Assembly: GCA_009911305.1 (NCBI GenBank)
Contig: QXXC01000020.1
Coordinates: 1 to 64,000 of the forward strand
Source of the DNA: Clostridiaceae bacterium
Lineage (GTDB): Bacteria > Bacillota > Clostridia > Lachnospirales > Lachnospiraceae
DNA length: 64,000 nt
Direction of reading: 5' to 3'
Shown here: positions 61,275 to 64,000 of the stretch, in pieces
How positions within the stretch are numbered: the first letter of the stretch is position 1
Layout of the letters: each line of letters opens with the position of its first letter
Program-made: the position numbers and the translations under genes
Notes under the pieces: generated by a model
What the model was told of the DNA's origin: nothing
Databases searched by the model: none
The model's input: the letters and a program-made list of their open reading frames with translations, nothing else

Positions 61275-62351
61275 TTATTCCGTTACGCCTACGGCCTGCT
61301 CATCCTCAGAGGCCGGCTTATTCATGATCTGGATATCAAAGGGATCGACATGGATGCCCACCGCCTCGCCTACGGGAACCATATCCGTGCTGTGGACGAG
61401 CCATTCAAAGCCGTTCGGGGTGGTAACTTCCATCTCATAGTGGACGCCCTTAAAAATCAGGTGGGTCACAACACCCTGAAGCGCGCCGTCCCCTGGCTTT
61501 ACCAGATCGATATCCTCAGGCCGGATCACCACATCCACAGGCTGGTTGCAGCCAAAGCCCTTATCCACACAGGCAAATTTTGCGCCGAAGATTTCAACCA
61601 GCTCGTCGCGCAGCATCAGGCCGTCCACGATATTGCTTTCCCCGATAAAATCAGCGACAAACGCATTTTCAGGCTCATTGTAGATCTGCTCCGGGGAGCC
61701 CATCTGCTGGATATAGCCCTGGTTCATGACCACAATCGTGTCTGACATCGTAAGGGCTTCCTCCTGATCGTGCGTGACGTAAATGAAGGTGATGCCCAGC
61801 TCATTCTTTAAGCGGATCAGCTCATACTGCATATCCTGGCGCAGCTTCAGATCCAGCGCGCCCAGAGGCTCGTCGAGCAGAAGAACCTTGGGTTCATTGA
61901 CGATGGCGCGCGCGATGGCGATCCGCTGCTGCTGTCCGCCGCTTAAGGAATCCACAGAGCGGTTTTCAAAGCCGTTTAAATTCACCAGACGCAGGGCGTA
62001 TTTGATCTTATCCTGAATATAGCTTTTGGGCTTGTTCTTAATCTTTAGGCCAAAGGCGATATTATCCGCAATATTCATATGAGGGAACAGGGCGTATTTC
62101 TGAAAAACCGTATTAAGCTGCCTTTTATTGGGAGGAAGCTTAGTGATATCCTCGCCCGCGAAGATAAGCCGCCCCTTGTCCGGAGACTCGAACCCGCCGA
62201 TAATGCGCAGCGTCGTCGTCTTCCCGCAGCCGCTGGGGCCGAGAAGCGTCACAAAGGAATTTTCCCTGACAGAAAGGCTCAGATCATCAAGGACGACATC
62301 GCCGTCAAAGCTCTTTGTAATATGTACTAAATCAATCAATGGCTGGCTCAT
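61275..62351 (-). CDS. potA: Spermidine/putrescine ABC transporter, ATP-binding protein PotA
   Basis: A 358-residue ATPase that powers polyamine uptake. Walker A is GPSGCGKTT near residue 36, the signature [14 protein letters not shown] near 136, and Walker [13 protein letters not shown]. The C-terminal 120 residues form a TOBE-type regulatory domain ([27 protein letters not shown]). It is the second gene of the leftward regulator-potA-potB-potCD operon, 29 bp after the regulator gene. Confidence 0.95.
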   Translation of the reverse strand: MSQPLIDLVHITKSFDGDVVLDDLSLSVRENSFVTLLGPSGCGKTTTLRIIGGFESPDKGRLIFAGEDITKLPPNKRQLNTVFQKYALFPHMNIADNIAFGLKIKNKPKSYIQDKIKYALRLVNLNGFENRSVDSLSGGQQQRIAIARAIVNEPKVLLLDEPLGALDLKLRQDMQYELIRLKNELGITFIYVTHDQEEALTMSDTIVVMNQGYIQQMGSPEQIYNEPENAFVADFIGESNIVDGLMLRDELVEIFGAKFACVDKGFGCNQPVDVVIRPEDIDLVKPGDGALQGVVTHLIFKGVHYEMEVTTPNGFEWLVHSTDMVPVGEAVGIHVDPFDIQIMNKPASEDEQAVGVTE

Positions 62352-62380
62352 AATATTCCTCCGCTGTGGTAAAAATGTGG

Positions 62381-62914
62381 TTAAAAGCTGGGCGGCGAGC
62401 TGACCCAGATAAGGACGGCTCCGCCGCGGCTGGACAGATAATGCGTCTTATCACTGACATAGTAAAAGGATTCGCCCTTTTTTGCCTTATAAGTATGGTC
62501 GCCGAGGTGGATCGATATACTTCCCTGCAGGACATAGCCGAATTCTTCGCCCTCATGCGGGGCGTCGGGGTATGTGGATCCGCCCGCCTTAAGGGTCAGA
62601 CGGATGGGTTCCATGGTATTTTTCTGGGCGTTTGGGATGATCCACTGTATTTCATTGTCCAGCTCCGGATCCTGCTTGACAAAATAATCATTCTGCCCAA
62701 ACACGATCTGTTCCTGCGGCTCCTCGTTAAAAAATGTTTTTATACTCGTTCCAAGGCACTGCAGGATATCCATCAGCGTGGCGATGGACGGAGAAGTGAG
62801 ATCGCGCTCGACCTGGGAAATAAAGCCCTTGGACAGCTCGGCGCGATCCGCCAGCTCCTCCTGGGTCAGGCCCTTTAAAATGCGCAGCTCCTTTAAACGG
62901 GATCCTATGCTCAC
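62381..62914 (-). CDS. XRE-cupin transcriptional regulator of the pot operon
   Basis: A 177-residue PuuR-like protein. An N-terminal HTH_3 domain ([32 protein letters not shown]) is followed by a C-terminal cupin sensor (about 105-175: [21 protein letters not shown]). It heads the polyamine transport operon and probably represses it when polyamines are plentiful, binding inverted repeats just upstream. The GTG start at 62914 has an ideal AAGGAGG site. Confidence 0.93.
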   Translation of the reverse strand: MSIGSRLKELRILKGLTQEELADRAELSKGFISQVERDLTSPSIATLMDILQCLGTSIKTFFNEEPQEQIVFGQNDYFVKQDPELDNEIQWIIPNAQKNTMEPIRLTLKAGGSTYPDAPHEGEEFGYVLQGSISIHLGDHTYKAKKGESFYYVSDKTHYLSSRGGAVLIWVSSPPSF

Positions 62915-62935
62915 GGTTTGCCTCCTTACATAAAG

Positions 62936-62992
62936 TTTACCAATACTAAATGAAGGTAAAAATAATCCCGGTGTTTAGAAATAATAAACACC
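62936..62992. promoter_or_regulatory. Inverted repeats in the leader of the pot operon
   Basis: GGTGTTTA (62970-62977) and TAAACACC (62985-62992) form a perfect 8-bp inverted repeat around GAAATAA. A second pair, TTTACC (62936-62941) and GGTAAA (62955-62960), lies closer to the gene. Both fall between the leftward promoter and the regulator start, where an autoregulatory operator would sit. Confidence 0.5.
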
Positions 62993-63003
62993 GCGCAAGT
63001 AAC

Positions 63004-63031
63004 ATTATACAGAAAGAAAACGTTCTGTCAA
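63004..63031 (-). promoter_or_regulatory. Promoter of the pot operon
   Basis: On the minus strand, TTGACA (63031-63026) and TATAAT (63009-63004) are exact consensus hexamers spaced 16 bp. It is back to back with the rightward promoter at 63048. Confidence 0.75.
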
Positions 63032-63047
63032 TAGTTTTATTCAGAGA

Positions 63048-63076
63048 TTGACAAGAAAAGAGAAAAATAAGATAAT
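63048..63076 (+). promoter_or_regulatory. Promoter of the lactonase-family gene
   Basis: TTGACA (63048-63053) and GATAAT (63071-63076) are separated by 17 bp. The leader to the ATG at 63196 is about 110 nt. Confidence 0.7.
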
Positions 63077-63195
63077 AGGGGAAGACAGGCAGACGCTGCC
63101 GTCCACGGAGCGCTGTATCGGGGAAGGTGTATGGCAGATCCCGCGCAGCGCGCGGCAGCGGCAGAACAATTTGAGGGATTTGAGGAGGAAGCAGG

Positions 63196-64000
63196 ATGCA
63201 GGATAAATATATGGCTTATGTGGGATCCTATTCGTACAACGGGCAGGCAAAAGGGATTACAGTATATGATGTGGATGTGGAAAAGGGGCTGTTCCACTAC
63301 AGATGTGAGGAAGAGGTGGATAATTCCTCCTATCTTACGGTATCAAACAATGGGAAGACGCTGTACTCCATCGCGGACGAGGGGATCGTTTCCTTCCGTA
63401 TACAGGAGAACGGAGCCCTGACGCGCTTAAACAGCGCCAACACCAAGGCCATGCGGGGCTGCCATATCGCGACGGACGAAAAGGATAAATATATCTTTGT
63501 CTCCGGTTATCATGACGGCAAGGAGACGGTGCTGAGGTTAAAGCGCGACGGCTCCATCGGGGAGATCACGGACGGCGTGTATCACAGGGGCCTGGGAAGC
63601 GTGGCGGAACGGACCTTCCGCCCCCATGTAAGCTGCTGCCGCCGTACGCCGGACGGGAAATTTGTATTTGTGGCGGATCTGGGGATTGATCAGATCAAGA
63701 TATACCGCTTTGACCCTGTGAAGGGCCTTCTGACCCTGGTTGACGCGCTGCGCTGCGAGCTTGAATCCGCGCCGAGGCATTTTATTTTTTCCGCGGACGG
63801 CCGTTTCATGTATCTGATGTATGAGGTGAAGAATGTAATTGACGTCTACACATACGAGACAGGGGACAAGGTGCCGGTTCTGGAAAAGATCCAGACCATC
63901 ACCTCCACGGCTCCGGAACGCTTAAGCCAGCTCACCGCGGCCTGCGCGATCCGCATGTCCCCGGACGAAGCGTATTTATATTGCAGCAACGCAGGCGACA
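63196..64000 (+). CDS. Lactonase family protein (7-bladed propeller), cut by window end
   Basis: The reading frame starts MQDKYMAYVGSYSYNGQAKG at 63196, after GAGGAGG, and stays open to the window edge, giving 268 residues so far. Repeated blade-like units (YLTVSNNGKTLYSIADEG, PHVSCCRRTPDGKFVFVADLGIDQIKIYRF, PRHFIFSADGRFMYLMYE) identify the 6-phosphogluconolactonase-like beta-propeller family (YkgB type, usually about 340 residues). It could hydrolyse 6-phosphogluconolactone, but the family is broad. It is divergent from the pot operon. It is incomplete at its 3' end. Confidence 0.88.
   Translation, partial: MQDKYMAYVGSYSYNGQAKGITVYDVDVEKGLFHYRCEEEVDNSSYLTVSNNGKTLYSIADEGIVSFRIQENGALTRLNSANTKAMRGCHIATDEKDKYIFVSGYHDGKETVLRLKRDGSIGEITDGVYHRGLGSVAERTFRPHVSCCRRTPDGKFVFVADLGIDQIKIYRFDPVKGLLTLVDALRCELESAPRHFIFSADGRFMYLMYEVKNVIDVYTYETGDKVPVLEKIQTITSTAPERLSQLTAACAIRMSPDEAYLYCSNAGD

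Noticed and set aside
1-64000. CRISPR arrays, prophage, integrase or transposase genes
   Set aside because: No regularly spaced direct repeats, recombinase motifs or phage structural genes were found on either strand. The only mobile-like sequences are the short palindromic elements.

Overview
The window looks like chromosome of a spore-forming, GC-rich Clostridia bacterium, most likely Lachnospiraceae. The reasons are the gdpP-rplI-dnaB block, MecA, a CwlD-like amidase, a GH18/SH3 protein, an orphan 2[4Fe-4S] ferredoxin, a DUF6128-like protein, a VanW protein and strong AGGAGG-type ribosome sites. Base composition is fairly even and G+C-rich by eye, apart from one AT-rich patch near 44.3-45.2 kb. 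I see no rRNA, CRISPR array, transposase, phage gene or replication origin.

Layout. 0-5 kb: the end of an unidentified gene, tRNA-Tyr and tRNA-Leu, nagB (-), a large DUF6128-like protein, tadA, then ilvE (-). 5-11 kb: a structured inverted-repeat element, a polar amino acid ABC transporter (binding lipoprotein, permease, ATPase), bioB-bioY and a threonine aldolase. 11-18 kb: gdpP-rplI-dnaB, a MerR-type regulator, a C26 amidotransferase (-), ferredoxin (-) and mecA (-). 18-24 kb: a Ser/Thr kinase fused to a MinD-like domain, overlapping a second MinD-like gene, then a GH18/SH3 membrane-anchored glycosidase, an ECF-like sigma factor and a DUF2461 protein.

24.5-31.4 kb is a poly-gamma-glutamate (PGA)-type locus. 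pgsB, pgsC and a PgsW-like gene point left. A DctM-type permease, a 48-residue membrane protein, two secreted zinc amidohydrolases of the desuccinylase/M14 type and a decayed secreted-protein gene point right. Both rightward units carry the same promoter block (a 22-bp near-identical box, then TAGACA-N17-TATGAT). PgsA/CapA is absent. I regard this as the best candidate for an under-described system: synthesis, turnover and uptake of a glutamyl polymer or related acyl-amino acid. 31.5-39 kb: a chemoreceptor (-), then an alanine dehydrogenase-like gene behind a clear sigma-54 promoter with upstream palindromes, a GltS-type glutamate symporter and a sigma-54 activator that probably controls them, followed by YitT and CwlD-like proteins. 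40-44 kb: a class IV aminotransferase with a consensus promoter and a GntR-type operator, an NhaC antiporter, a TauE/SafE permease and a FadR-type GntR regulator.

45.5-52.6 kb is mostly nucleic-acid maintenance: a 1112-residue fusion of an endonuclease Q-like PHP nuclease with a UvrD-like helicase, carrying two clamp-binding-like motifs, then Sua5, a B12/radical SAM protein and a DEDDh exonuclease. 52.6-58.4 kb: a 36-residue membrane protein, a VanW protein, an orphan AIR-synthase C-terminal domain, an Lrp regulator, an aminotransferase, trmL and nagA. 58.5-63 kb: a leftward spermidine/putrescine operon (XRE-cupin regulator, potA, potB and a potC-potD fusion). The window ends inside a lactonase-family gene.

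Three families of short palindromic intergenic elements occur: one at 5.1-5.3 kb, one with two copies at 10.9 and 45.3 kb, and one that overlaps the dnaB stop codon. All identifications come from reading the sequence and recalled family knowledge; no database search was run.
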